DNA of 64,000 nt, taken from positions 42,004,651 through 42,068,650 of the forward strand of contig CM018043.1 of assembly GCA_008638375.1 (NCBI GenBank), in the 5' to 3' direction. The position numbers and the translations under genes are program-made. Each line of letters begins with the position of its first letter. Position 1 is the stretch's first letter. Of this stretch, positions 1 to 11,437 are shown piece by piece. This stretch comes from Nyssa sinensis (Eukaryota > Streptophyta > Magnoliopsida > Cornales > Nyssaceae). The notes under the pieces were generated by a model, which ran no database searches, had not been told where the DNA came from, and worked only from the letters and a program-made list of their open reading frames with translations.

Positions 1-581
1 AATTATTTGACAAGAAATTTGTATTTATAAATGCTTTTTTGTAATTTTATTGTATAATTTTTAAATATATCAATATTGTTTTTCCTTCTCGAGGTTAATA
101 TATCATTCATGGTTCAGCACCATAATTTTGCATCTTCGACAAGATACATACTAGTGAGATTGACCTTCTCTGCATCTCGGGTTCTGACTCCTTTAAAATA
201 ATGGCTCATATCCCACAAAAAATTTTCCAACTCCTTTGTACTGCGTGCACCGGAGTAGGGTTTTGGGTCAGGGACTTTAGCCTTCTACGAACTCTCGTGC
301 ACCACTGAATTCATCTGATGTAAGACCCGCTTCATGAGAGACACCTTTTCTTCAAGAGAATGAACTCTCTCTTTCAAAGCTTCGGCCAAAGAACTGACAT
401 CCCCAACAAGATCGTATTCGGTATGTCGGAGTTCTTCTTGTGTTTTTTGGACATTCTGTAACTCTTGGGACAACCTATCAAACTACACTGAGAGAGGCAT
501 CGCATCATCCGATGGAGCACCCACGAAGTCCTCTAGCCTTGTCATTCGCTCACGTAACTCAACATTACCACCACCAGCCAT
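1..581 (-). pseudogene. chromovirus gag, 5' part, degenerate (second body of a tandem)
   Basis: Gag would coat the RNA of a Ty3/gypsy element. The minus frame opens at ATG 581, just after the primer site, with residues MAGGG and a coiled-coil stretch containing GDVSSLAEALKERV, almost identical to the gag at 51790-52557. There is an in-frame stop after about 33 codons and another after HESS (about 285). A gag-core-like stretch follows (KPYSGARSTKELENFLWD) and degenerates near position 110. The last 100 bases are AT-rich and not recognisable. The rest of the element is outside the window. It lies downstream, in element sense, of the LTR at 616-1651. Seen: the homology and the stops. Inferred: a dead 5' gag fragment of the same family as the copy at 50-53 kb. 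Confidence 0.8.
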
Positions 582-600
582 GGTTTTCGATCAAAACCGT

Positions 601-613
601 GGCTCTGATACCA
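601..613 (-). other. primer binding site (initiator tRNA-Met type)
   Basis: The minus strand reads TGGTATCAGAGCC, the standard plant retroelement primer site complementary to the 3' end of initiator tRNA-Met. Two bases separate it from the LTR end at 616. Confidence 0.9.
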
Positions 614-615
614 AC

Positions 616-1651
616 TGTCACAGGGTTAACTTTTGCTTGGCAGCAATGTCACACCAATGATGACTTTGCCTCTCCAACCAACCCTCAATTTGTTAGGCAG
701 GACACACATAGTAAACACAGCACACGTTTACAGGGAAAACACTCCCAAACCTTTATATTGACATCAATCATATTACAAAGGAATCCTAATCTGACCAAAG
801 GCTCTTTTCCTCTATTGTAGGGCCTTGGTGTGTTTAAATACATAGAGGAGATGGTGGTTGACACCCCCAACCGCCTAAAGGTTTGCTGGACTAATCTGGC
901 TGTGCCACCTAAGGAGTGGCAATTACTAAGAACTGCTCCTACCTTGATACCACGCTCACAAAGTTGCCACTCTCATGGGGCAGTTGAAAACTATAGCAAA
1001 CCACTATCTTCATGGAGGAGAATTGCCTGCCACTTGTTGTAACTACTGTGCCAGCACATTTTACATGTGTTATATATATACACAAATGTCTGGTGTGCAC
1101 AGAGGTAGCCTAACTTGTCCACGTGTCAAACAACCATGAATAGAGGAAACCACCCTCTTTCATAGTGGGCTACACCTATGCCATGCATTCAACTGCTTGC
1201 ATGGTGGGGTACACCCATGTCATGCTATCAAATCATGTGTCTCACACATGCCATGACACTCATTTAGTCAACCTTCAACTTTCATAGTCATTCACACGTT
1301 GCCAATGTAATTCAGCCATAATGCCACCAAGCTATGCCCTATGCACCACCCCAATCCAAATAGCCAACACCGAAGGGTCCACAGGGCTTGGGCAAGCCAT
1401 GCTGTGCCTAGGCATGCTGCTCTCATGCCTTGGGGTGGTGGGGAGCAATTGCCAGTCCGACGGGAGTAGATACAGTCCCTTGCAATAGGACAACTTAGTA
1501 AGGGAGACCAACTCCCCCATATATGTGCTAAAGTATAATTCATTGGCCCAACAGGAACAACCACGATCTTTTACAAAAATTCATCAACCACCTTGCTTGC
1601 CTGACTTGGATCATGACTTGGTGCAAGGTGCCACCAAGTATGTCCATGACA
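616..1651 (-). repeat. chromovirus LTR (1036 bp)
   Basis: On the minus strand it starts TGTCATGGAC and ends CTGTGACA. It is homologous along its length to the LTR at 52592-53694. Its 3' end abuts a primer site and gag, making it a 5' LTR. Its 5' end abuts, once the 9.6 kb insertion is removed, the chromodomain tail at 11305-11437, making it also a 3' LTR. A purine-rich tract in the chromodomain tail (minus strand of 11318-11328) lies about 20 bases before the LTR, where a polypurine tract is expected. It appears to be shared between two bodies of a tandem element. Confidence 0.8.
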
Positions 1652-1656
1652 ACCAA

Positions 1657-4600
1657 TGTCACGAACCCGAATCCGGCCTCGGCAGATTAGGAAATCATGA
1701 CCACCACCCTTCGGCCCGTGGGTTGTCGGGTGAGGCTTCAGATAAGCAACGATGTCGGACGGCGGTGCGGTACGGCCAGGATTGGCAAATTGCGGAAGCA
1801 TGAAAAACATTTTTTTTTCTTTTACATCCCGCACACCCGCCCGATACTGTTGTTTTTTCTTCTTCTTTGGAGCGGTAAACAATTATTATACATTCAGAGC
1901 ATACTAAGAATTTAAAGTTATACATATTACATATCTGTTGCCTCTCAGGCTTAAGTACATATTTGTCCAAAATTTACTACATAAAAATTTGACCAACTAC
2001 GGGTCCTAGTACTTCCAAAATTCCTAATCAAAATGGAGCTGCCAATCTCCAACCCTCAAATTGGGCAAGGCTCCCATCCATCATCATTACCTGAAAAATG
2101 TTAGGGAATAGGGTGAGCTTCAAAAAGCCCAGCGAGTAATTCCAGTACTTTGTCATGGGTTTCAACTGGTAGTAGGTTAGTTATAAGAGAAGGTTCATAT
2201 AAACATACACTACCAATTATACATATACTTCAGATATAGAAAACAAAATTCTTCAAAACGATAGCGTGAAGCATACAAGGCATTCAAGCTAGGCACGTAT
2301 TTCAATGATCGTAGAATACAAGAATTCCTCAAATCACATAGCATGATGAATTTTTAAAGCATTCAATAAAGCATTTAATACACAACAGACTTTATAAACA
2401 TATGCAGAGTGGCCATTTGAAGACCAAGGAAATAATTTGAAATCCTTTCCATGAAAATAAAAGGATGCAAATTTATTCTTCTTCAAAACTTCAAAGGGTT
2501 ATATAAAAACCCGTTTCAAGTAAATGGGGGTTTAAAAACTTGCTACCATTTCTGAAAACATTGTCATCTTTTCACTTTGGTTAGGAGAATCCCTGTTGAA
2601 CTAGATTCTAGTCCTACTTTTGAGAGATCTCATGCCTGGGGGATAAACCTTCTATCGGGCATTCTTTTGAGAATTTGAGAACCCGAAGGGAGCTCAAAAT
2701 TTTGTGATGCTTATGCATCATTATCTTACAAAAACATAGCTTCTTCAAGAAATGCTTTTTATGAGCATTTAAAAACATGATTTCTTCAAATATATATCTT
2801 TCATGAACGTGTGAAATCATACTTTTCAAATAGATACTTTTCACGAGTATAAAAATATGGCTTCAATAAAAAGAATGAATTTTCATGAGTATTTAAAACA
2901 TGGACAATTTAACAATGCATTTAAATACTTGAGGAACCATACTTGAAACATTTAACACATGAGCTTCAGGAATTTAAATCTGGATGTTCAAGAATTTATT
3001 AAAGCATAGGTAGAATAAAAACAGTTAATTCAAGAGGCATTTAATAAGATTTACATTTACATGGACATGCGAAAATAAACGTATCATTTGTAAGAAATAT
3101 CATGTAGCAAGTTTTGCATGCCATGTTAGAATTTATAAATAAAACGACAGTAAAAAGCATATAAATATGAGAATTTAAGTTTAGAAATACAGCAGATATT
3201 TAAAACATGAAAATACTTCAGAATATTTAAACTTCGATTTACTTCAGAATCGATGGAGATTAAAAACCTCCACTTCAAAGTACAGGATTACTCACCTTGT
3301 TCTTCTGGGTCAGCATTACTGGTGGGCTTTCCCTTTCCCGTTGAAATTCCTAAGAAAATCAAATTCATGAAGACTTTAATTAATTCATCATTTATTTCAA
3401 ATCATCTCTAAATTGATGCTCTTCATTTAATCTTAGACCTGAGGTATCCTAATTTCCTAGGATTGGTCTTACCGGTCTACTTGTTGTGACTTAATAACTT
3501 TTTATTTTTCACGTCACTTATTTTTCAGTACCTATTTTGGTATTTTGGACCTCACAGTTGGATTCAGAATGTCAACGAAAGTCAATTTAGACCTTCTTAA
3601 ATTTTTATTTAGCTTCGGCATATTTAGGGGCAAAATAGTAATTTATTATTCTCGCCCCGGGACCCTATCGTGGTCTTCAAAATATTTCACTTATCTTATA
3701 AATAAATTTTTAAGTCTTTTGGACTTCATTTGGTATGTGCTTTTGATCATAGGGACACATCGATCATTTCTCATTTTGTAAGTTGATTGTTCCGGAGTCT
3801 TATTTACCTCCTAAATTTTCATAATTATGCTTATGACAGTTAATTTTTTGGCCTTTACTTGTTTCTCTCATACTCAGGGGTATTTTGGTTATTCATATTT
3901 TATGACATTCTGTCCCCAAATCATTATTTTGTCACATATATGAGTTCATAATTATGTGGGCTTCTATTGGTATCAATTTTCGTCCAATTTGGACTTCAAT
4001 TAGGCTTCATATTGTATTAGGGGCATTTTGATAATTTTACATCTTATGATGGGACCACCCCGGATGTCCAATCTGACATTTTCATTGTGTCCAGAATGCT
4101 CAAAAATGTTAAGATAGCCTTTTTCGGATATCAATTTGGACTTTATTTGCTTCATTTATGGCCCAAGGGTAATTTTGTCATTTTACCCTATTTATAAAAT
4201 AATTAAATTAATTATTTAATTATTAATTTATTTTTCTAGGGTCATAGGTGAAAGAAATTTTCAAATCTTGGGCCAGAATAGAATTACCCAGAACTGTTAG
4301 GGGGAAAACTAAAATTTATAAAAGTTATGGTTTTTCTTTTCATTTTAAATAGTGAACCAAAGGGTTTATAAATTGTAACCCTAGACCGGACCCAATAGGC
4401 CCTGAACCAGCTGGTTCAGGTCACACTGCGAACCGGAATGGAATATCCCTATTATACTCTTTATCCAAGGTTTAGTTATCCTTCTTTTTTATTTCAATTG
4501 TTTATCTCTATGTCCAAACAGACTAATATCATTTAAATTCAACTCCTACATGACGTCGTCCCACTTAAGCCCACTTGTGCGATGGGTCGAGTCCCAACCT

Positions 4601-6048
4601 GAACCCAGATCTGACCCGAGACCGACCCAACACTATTCATCTTCTTCCTCTCTTCTCCATTGTGTTGCCCTAGTTCGCTGTTTTCCATTTTTTTCAAATT
4701 TCGTGAATTTTAAGGGATTGATTCTCTCTTTTTTTGGGTGATTCGAGTTTCTGGGTGTCCTAGCAACACTTGGCATCCACCTGAAAGCTCGATTTGAGTT
4801 CACAATCGTGCTTGAGGGTTCGGCAGTCAAGACTTGCAACTCGGTCGTACATGCCCATTTTTGGGCCAAAACTCTTTGGATTTCCTCTGTTGTGACCTAT
4901 TCATCATGAGGTTCAAGCCCCCATTCTCAAGTTTTAGTTTTGGTGTCGATTTGTGAGATTGATCTTCAAGACCCGAACCTGCAACTCAAGTTTTAAGGCT
5001 CGTTTCTAAGCCATTTGGTCTGGTTTTGGTCACAATGGAAACCCTATATCCCCTAGTTTAAGGCCTATTATATTAAAATCTGTTTCCATTAAGTAAGTGT
5101 AGACCGACCTTAAAATGGTTATCAATGGTGGTTCTTCACTGGTTGGTGCATCTCAAACCTCATTGGCTCTCCTAATCTGCTCAAAATGGTTCCTAGTATT
5201 AAAATTAACTTATGCATGCCTAAGAAGAACCCTAAACAGTTTGTGTATTAGGAGATTTTTGGAGAGAGCACAAGTTGAGGGTTTTGTGTTCTTACCATTT
5301 TTAACAGTGATTCCTTTCCTCATTTTTCTTAGTTGGTTCAGATTGATGGGTTTCTTCAGGCTAGGCAGCCGTGCATGCCGTTCTTCTCTTCTTCCTTTTC
5401 TTCTCTTTCTTCCTCTCTCTCTCTCTCTATCTCACTTTCTCTTTCTAGATGCAGACTTGTACACACCTTCACTCTTGTATTCTGATTTGAGGTTACACAC
5501 ACGCAACACAGATATATAGTATCACATATATTTTATTTGTTTTATTTTAAAAATAATTCTTTTGGTTGCATGAAAGGCCATTGGCCAATTTAGGAGGTGG
5601 AGCCTTGTTATTTCATGCATATATACATATAATTTGCAATATAAAACACAATTAGGTGGGCAGCCCAAGTGGCTACTTTTTGGGCTTTAAGACTCTGCCT
5701 ATTTTTCGGCCAAGGGTTCAAAACCCCTTGGCCTCACATTTTGGTTCCTTTTTGTTATTCCCTCCCCCCCTTTATGCACTGTTTGGCTTTTAATTTATTT
5801 ATGTTAACTTTTTGTATTATTTTTCACTTTGTGATTTTAAATTTAATATTTACCCTTTTTGTACTGATTTTAGAAATAGTAGTCGTGTTTTATTTTCCCC
5901 CGGAATCGGCCTTGATTTTTTTTTAAGGTCTCGGGATTATTTTTAAATTGTCATCCATTTCTCGTTTAAATTTCTTAATTATTCTTTTTAAGGTCACTAA
6001 TTAATAATTAGTGACTTAATTATCATTTAATCGGGTCAGGGTGTTACA
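1657..6048 (-). repeat. 3' LTR of the 9.6 kb element (4392 bp)
   Basis: Minus-sense LTR from TGTAACACCC (6048) to TCGTGACA (1657). A CT/GA-rich microsatellite lies near 5400-5440. In LTR sense there is a strong splice-donor-like AAG/GTGAGTAA at 3295 and an acceptor-like TTTTTCAG at 2091, giving a putative 1205-base intron shared with other LTR families in the window. Open frames on the plus strand here (3545-3781, 5115-5519, 5669-5926) recur in the other LTR only because of homology, and have no protein character. Confidence 0.88.
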
Positions 6049-6061
6049 TCCTCCCCTCCTT
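6049..6061 (-). other. polypurine tract
   Basis: The minus strand reads AAGGAGGGGAGGA directly against the TGTAACACCC start of the 3' LTR: the plus-strand primer for reverse transcription. Confidence 0.85.
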
Positions 6062-6829
6062 AAAAGAGTTTTGTCCTCAAAACTCATCTACTCATATGAC
6101 TTAACGGTGTTTACTCGTATCACTCCTTGCTTCTAAATCACTAACGTACAATTTCTAATCCCTTATGTCACATACCAGATTTATGTCATTCAATGATTTA
6201 AGGATTTCCTCGTTAGGGTTAGATAAGGTAGCATTGCGTGTTTCTCAGTTCCCTTAATTACATGATAAGGCGGCCGTTCCTCACCAGTAACAGAGGTCCT
6301 GATAGCACACTAGTGACTGTCAAAATCCTCCCTTGCTCTTTTAACCTTTTACCTTCAGAGTTATCCACCTTCATAGTCTATGTTTCTTCTATTCTTCAAA
6401 CTCTATTCCTTCTACTCTACTGCGGGTCCCATACCCCGCCTTCATATCGAATCATGTACTTCAGATTATTTACTTCACTTACCGCGGGTCCCATAGCCCG
6501 CCTTCCTAACAGATCATGTACTTCAAATTATTTACTTCACGTATCTACGGGTCTCATACCCCGCCTTCCTATCAGGTACTTCAGAACACTTACTTCATGT
6601 TACGGTGGGTCCCATACCCCGTCTTCCTATCACGTACATCAAATCATTTGCTTCATGTTAATGCGGGTCCCATACCCCGCCTTCATATCAGATCATGTAC
6701 TTCTCCTAGGTTTCTCTTAATAACTTATCTGTTATTCTTCAATTTCTTTGGTAGCCTAAGACCTACCTAAACTTATATTTTTGTTACTAGTCCTTCTAGT
6801 GTCACTTAAGTCTTTCAAGTCAACTTAGT
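6062..6829 (-). other. non-coding interior of the 9.6 kb element
   Basis: This is the whole body between primer site and polypurine tract. It has no gag or pol similarity in any frame. The plus-strand frames at 6238-6720 and 6516-6770 are products of a tandem repeat (6420-6712) and run antisense to the element. Replication must have been supplied in trans. Confidence 0.75.
6420..6712. repeat. five-copy tandem repeat of about 60 bp with a hairpin core
   Basis: Five imperfect units start at about 6422, 6484, 6547, 6605 and 6663. Each carries a core like GCGGGTCCCATACCCCGC, whose ends can pair (GCGGG with CCCGC), followed by a tail rich in TACTTCA. Core spacing is 58-63 bases. The third and fourth cores have substitutions in the stem. 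It lies in the interior of the 9.6 kb element, a few hundred bases from the primer site. Function unknown. Confidence 0.8.
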
Positions 6830-6841
6830 GCTCTGATACCA
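6830..6841 (-). other. primer binding site (initiator tRNA-Met type)
   Basis: The minus strand reads TGGTATCAGAGC, three bases inside the 5' LTR end at 6845. Confidence 0.9.
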
Positions 6842-6844
6842 CTA

Positions 6845-9800
6845 TGTCACGACCCTGAATCCGGCCTCGACGGATTAGGAAATCGCGACTGCCACCTGTC
6901 GGCCCGTGGGTCGTCAAGTGATGCTTCACATGAGCAACGATGCCGGACGGGGGTGCGGTGCGGCCAGGATTGGCAAATTGTGGAAGCGTGAAAAATATTT
7001 TTTTTTTCTTTTACATCCTGCACACCCACCTGGTACCGTCGCTTCTTCTTCTTCTTCGGAGCGATAAACAATTATTATACATTCAAAGGATACTAAGAAT
7101 TTAAAGTTATACATATAATATATTCGTTGTCTCGCGGGCTTAAGTACATATCTGTCCAAAATTTTTTATATCAAAATTTGACCAACTACGGGTCCTAGCA
7201 CTTCCAAAATTCCTAATCAAAATGGAGCTGCCAATCTCAAATCCTCAAATTGGGCACGGCTTCAATCCATCATCATGACCTGAAAAATGTTAGGGAATGG
7301 AGTGAGCTTCAAAAAGCCCAGTGAGTAATTCCTGTACTTTGTCGTGGGTTTCAACTGGTAGTGGGTTAGTTATAAGAAAAGGTTCATATAAACATACACT
7401 ACCAATTGTACATATACTTCAGATACAGAAAATAGAATTCTTTAAAAAGATAGCGTGAAACATATAAGGCATTCAAGCTAGGCACATATTTCAATGATCG
7501 TAGAATACAAGAATTCCTCAAATCACATAGCATGATGCATTCTTAAAGCATTCAATAAAGCATTTAATATGCAACAGACTTTATAAACATATGCAGAGTG
7601 GCCATTTGAAGACCAAGAAAATAATTTGAAATCCTTTCAATGAAAATAGAAGGATGCAAATTTCTTCTTCTTCAAAACTTCAAAGGGTTATATAAAAACC
7701 CGTTTCAGGTAAATGGGGGTTTAAAAACCTGCTACCATTTCTGAAAACATTGTCATCTTTTCACTTTGATTAAGAGAATCCGTTTCGAACCAGATTCCAA
7801 CCTTACTTCTGAGAGATCTCATGCTTGGGGGATAAACCTTCTACTGGGCATTCTTCTGAGAATTTGATAACCCGAAGGGAACTCAAAAGTTTGTGATGCT
7901 TATGCATCATTATCTTACAAAAACATAGCTTCTTCAAGAAATGATTTTTATGAGCATTTTAAAACTTGGTTTCTTCAAATATATGTCTTTCATGAGCTTG
8001 TGAAATATGACTTTTCAAAGAGATACTTTTCATAAGTATAAAAATATGGCGTTAATAAAAAGAATGAGTTTGATGAGTAAAAACATGGACAGTTTAACAA
8101 TGCATTTAAATACTTGAGGAACCATACTTGAAACATTTAACACATGAGCTTCAGGAATTTAAATCACGATGTTCAGGAATTTATTAAAGCATAGGTAGAA
8201 TAAAAACAGTTAATTCAAGAGGCATTTAATAAGATTTACATTTACATGGACATGCGAAAATAAACGTATCATTTGTAAGAAATATCACGTAGCAAGTTTT
8301 GCATGCCATGTTAGAATTTATAAATAAAACGATAGTATGAAGCATATAAATATGAGAATTTAAATTTAGAAATACTGCAGATATTTAAAACATGAAAACA
8401 CTTCAGAATATTTAAACTTCAATTTACTTCAGAATTCATGGAGATTAAAAACCTCCACTTCAAAGTACAGGATTACTCACCTTGTTCTCTTGGGTAAACA
8501 CTACTGGTAGGCTTTCCCTTGCCCTTTGAAATTCTTAAGAAATCAAATTCATCAAGACTTCAATTAATTGCTCATTTACTTCAAATCATCTCTAAATTGA
8601 TTCTCTTCATTTAATCTTAGACCCGACGTATCCTAATTTTGCTAGGATTGGTCTTACCGGTCTATTTGTTGTGACTTAATAAATTTTTATTTTTCACGTG
8701 AATTATTTTTCAGTACCTATTTTGGTATTTTCGACCTCACAGTTGGATTCAGAATGTCGATGAAAGTCAATTTAGACCTTCTCAAATTTTTATTTAGCTT
8801 CGGCATATTTAGGGGCAAAATGGTAATTTATTATTCTCGCCCCGGGACCCTATCGTGGTCCTCAAAATATTTTGCTTATCTTATATATAAATTTTTAAGT
8901 CTTTTGGACTTCATTTGCTATCTGCTTTTGATCATAGGGACACATCGGTCATTTCTCATTTTGTAAGTTGATTGTTCCGGAGTCTTATTTAGCTCCTAAA
9001 TTTTCATAATTATGCTTATGACAGTTAATTTTTTGGCCTTTACTTGTTTCTCTCGTACTCAGGGGTATTTTGGTCATTTATATTTTATGACATTCTGACC
9101 CCGAATCATTATTTTGTCACATATATGAGTTCATAATTATGTGGGCTTCTATTGGTATCAATTTCGTCCAATTTGGACTTCAATTGGGCTTCGTATTGTA
9201 TTAAAGGCATTTTGATAATTTTACATCTTATGGTGGGACCACCCCAGAGTCCCTATATGTCCAATCTGACATTTTCATTGTGTTCGGAATGCTCAAAAAT
9301 GTTAAGATAGCCTTTTTTGGATATCAATTTGGACTTTATTTGTTTCATTTATGGCCTAAGGGTAATTTCATCATTTTACCCTATTTATAAAATAATTAAA
9401 TTAATTATTTAATTATTAATTTAATTTTTTTAGGGTCATAGGTGAAAGAAATTTTCAAATCTTGGGCCAGAATAGAATTACCCAGAACTATTGGGGGCTA
9501 AACTGAAATTTATAAAAGTTATGGTTTTTCTTTTAATTTTAAATAGTGAACCAAAGGGTTTATAAGTTGTAACCCTAGACCGGACCTAATAGGCCAACCA
9601 GCTAGTTCAGGTCACACTGCGAACCGAAATGGAATATCCTTGTTATACTCCTTATCCAAGGTTTGGTTATCCTTCTTTCTGATTTTAATTGTTTATCTCT
9701 GTGTCCAAACAGACTAATATCATTTAAATTCAACTCCTACACGACGTCGTCCCACTTAAGCCCACTTGTGCGACGGGTCGGGTCCCGACCCTAACCCAGA

Positions 9801-11299
9801 TCCTACTCGAGACCAACCTAACACTATTCATCTTCCTCTTCCCTTCTCTACTGTGTTGCCCTAGTTCGCTGTTTTCCATTTTTTTCAAATTTTGTCAATT
9901 TTAAGAGATTGATTCTCTCTGTTTTTGGGTTATTCGAGTTTCTAGGCATCCTAGCAACACTTTGGCATCCATTTGAGAGCTCGATTTGAGCTCACAATCG
10001 CGCTTGAGGGTTCGGCAGTCAAGACCTGCAACTCGGTTGTACATGCCCATTTTTGGGCCAAAACTCTTGGGATTTCCTCTGTTGTGACCTATTCGTCATG
10101 AGGTTCAAGCCCCCATTCTCAAGTTTCAGTTTTGGTGTCGATTTGTGCTCAAGTTTCAGTTTTGGTGTCGATTTGTGAGATTGATCTTCAAGACCCGAAC
10201 CTATAACTCAAGTTTTGAGGCTCGTTTCTAAGCCATTTGGTCTGGTTTTGGTCACAATGGAAACCCTATATCCCCTAGTTTAAGGCCTACTATATAAAAA
10301 TATGTTTCCATTAAGTAAGTTCAGACCGACCTTAAAATGTTTATCAATGGCGATTCCTCACTAGTTGGTGCATCTCAAACCTCATTGGCTCTCCTAATCT
10401 GCTCAAAATGGTTCCTAGTATTAAAATTAACTCAAACATGCCTAAGAAGAACCCTAAACAGTTTGTGTATTAGGAGATTTTTAGAGAGAGCAAAAGTTGA
10501 TAGTTTTGTGTTTTTACCCTTTTTAACAGTGACTCCCTTCCTCCTTCTTCTTAGTTGGTTTGGATTGGTGGGTTCCTTCAGGCTAGGCAGCCGTGCATGC
10601 CATCCTTCTCTTCTCCCTCTTCTTCTCCTTCTTCCTCTCTCTCTCTCTCTCTCTCTATCTCACTTTCTCTCTCTAGGTTTCTCCCTCTGGGTGCAGACCT
10701 GCACACACCTTCACTCTTGTATTATGATTTTTTGATTTGAGGTTTTACGCACGCAACACAAATATATAGTATCACACATATTTTATTTGTTTTATTTTAA
10801 AAATAATTCTTTTGGTTGCATGAAAGGGCATTGGCCAATTTGGGAGGTGGAGCCTTATTATTTCATGCATATATACATATAATTTGCAATATAAAACACA
10901 ATTAGGTGGGCAGCCCAAGTGTCTACTTTTTGGGCTTTAAGACTTTGCCTATTTTTGGGTCAAGGGTTCAAGACCCCTTGGCCTCACATTTTGGTTCCTT
11001 TTTGGTATTCCCCCCCACCCCCCTTTATGCCTTGTTTGGCCTTTAATTTATTTATTTTAAATTTTTGTTTTATTTTTCACTTTGTGATTTTAAATTTAAT
11101 ATTTACCTTTTTGTACTGATTTTATAAATCGTAGTCGTGTTTTATTTTCCCTCGGATTTGACCTTGATTTTTTTTAAGGTCTCGGAATTATTTTGAAATC
11201 GTGATCCATTTCCCGTTTAAATTTCTTAATTATTCTTTTTAAGGTCACTAATTAATAATTAGTGACTTAATTATCATTTAATCGGGTTAGGGTGTTACA
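6845..11299 (-). repeat. 5' LTR of the 9.6 kb element (4455 bp)
   Basis: Homologous to 1657-6048 over its full length, with small indels, including an extra direct duplication of about 35 bases near 10105-10175 and a longer CT microsatellite near 10634-10656. The putative intron has its donor at 8480 (AAG/GTGAGTAA, minus) and its acceptor at 7280 (TTTTTCAG): 1201 bases. Confidence 0.88.
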
Positions 11300-11304
11300 A
11301 CCAA

Positions 11305-11437
11305 GTTGTCTGACATGCCTTCCCCACCAAGAGAACCCAACGTCCTCTTTGGAAGAGACTCCAAGTACTGCTCAATCACTTTCTCAAATTGCCATAACAT
11401 TGTGTCTTTCTTTCGCGTTGCTTCTTCTGTCACCTTT
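11305..11437 (-). pseudogene. chromodomain tail of chromovirus integrase (split by insertions)
   Basis: The minus frame continues the integrase at 15953-16497 in phase across the solo LTR: the five-base duplication CCTTT lies inside a lysine/valine codon pair, and the frame then reads through EEATRKKDTMLWQFEKV, the second half of a chromodomain (acidic pair, then the LWQFE aromatic block). It ends in a Gly/Ser-rich tail (SLGGEGMSD) typical of chromovirus polyproteins just before the 3' LTR. Chromodomains steer integration to heterochromatin by binding modified histone H3. There is no stop within this piece. It is cut off downstream by the 9.6 kb element. Confidence 0.8.

Larger units (their letters stand above)
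1657..11299 (-). mobile_element. complete non-coding LTR retrotransposon (LARD-like), 9643 bp
   Basis: All parts of a full insertion are visible: target duplication ACCAA at 1652-1656 and 11300-11304, two LTRs (1657-6048 and 6845-11299) that are similar throughout, a primer site at 6830-6841 and a polypurine tract at 6049-6061. Sense is minus; the element begins TGTAACACCC and ends TCGTGACA. Long LTRs with no coding interior define a large retrotransposon derivative, which depends on Gag-Pol from another element. The 796 bp interior is very short for the class. No open frame over 160 codons is present and none resembles a retroelement protein. It was inserted between the chromodomain tail and the 3' LTR of the old chromovirus. 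Confidence 0.9.

Noticed and set aside
601..613. tRNA gene fragment
   Set aside because: Only the 13-base primer-site complement is present; no cloverleaf around it here or at the other primer sites.
1571..1882. 103-codon minus ORF across 1571-1882
   Set aside because: It crosses the boundary between two different elements at 1651-1657, so it is a chance fusion of LTR sequences.
5115..5519. 134-codon plus ORF, echoed at 10337-10735
   Set aside because: It recurs only because both lie in homologous LTRs, antisense to the element; the translation is an F/L/S-rich product of CT-rich DNA and no family is recognisable.
6420..6712. CRISPR-like array
   Set aside because: Units are similar over their whole length with no unique spacers, and the context is a plant retrotransposon.
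6238..6720. 160-codon plus ORF in the interior of the 9.6 kb element
   Set aside because: Composed of the 60 bp tandem repeat, antisense to the element, with no protein similarity.
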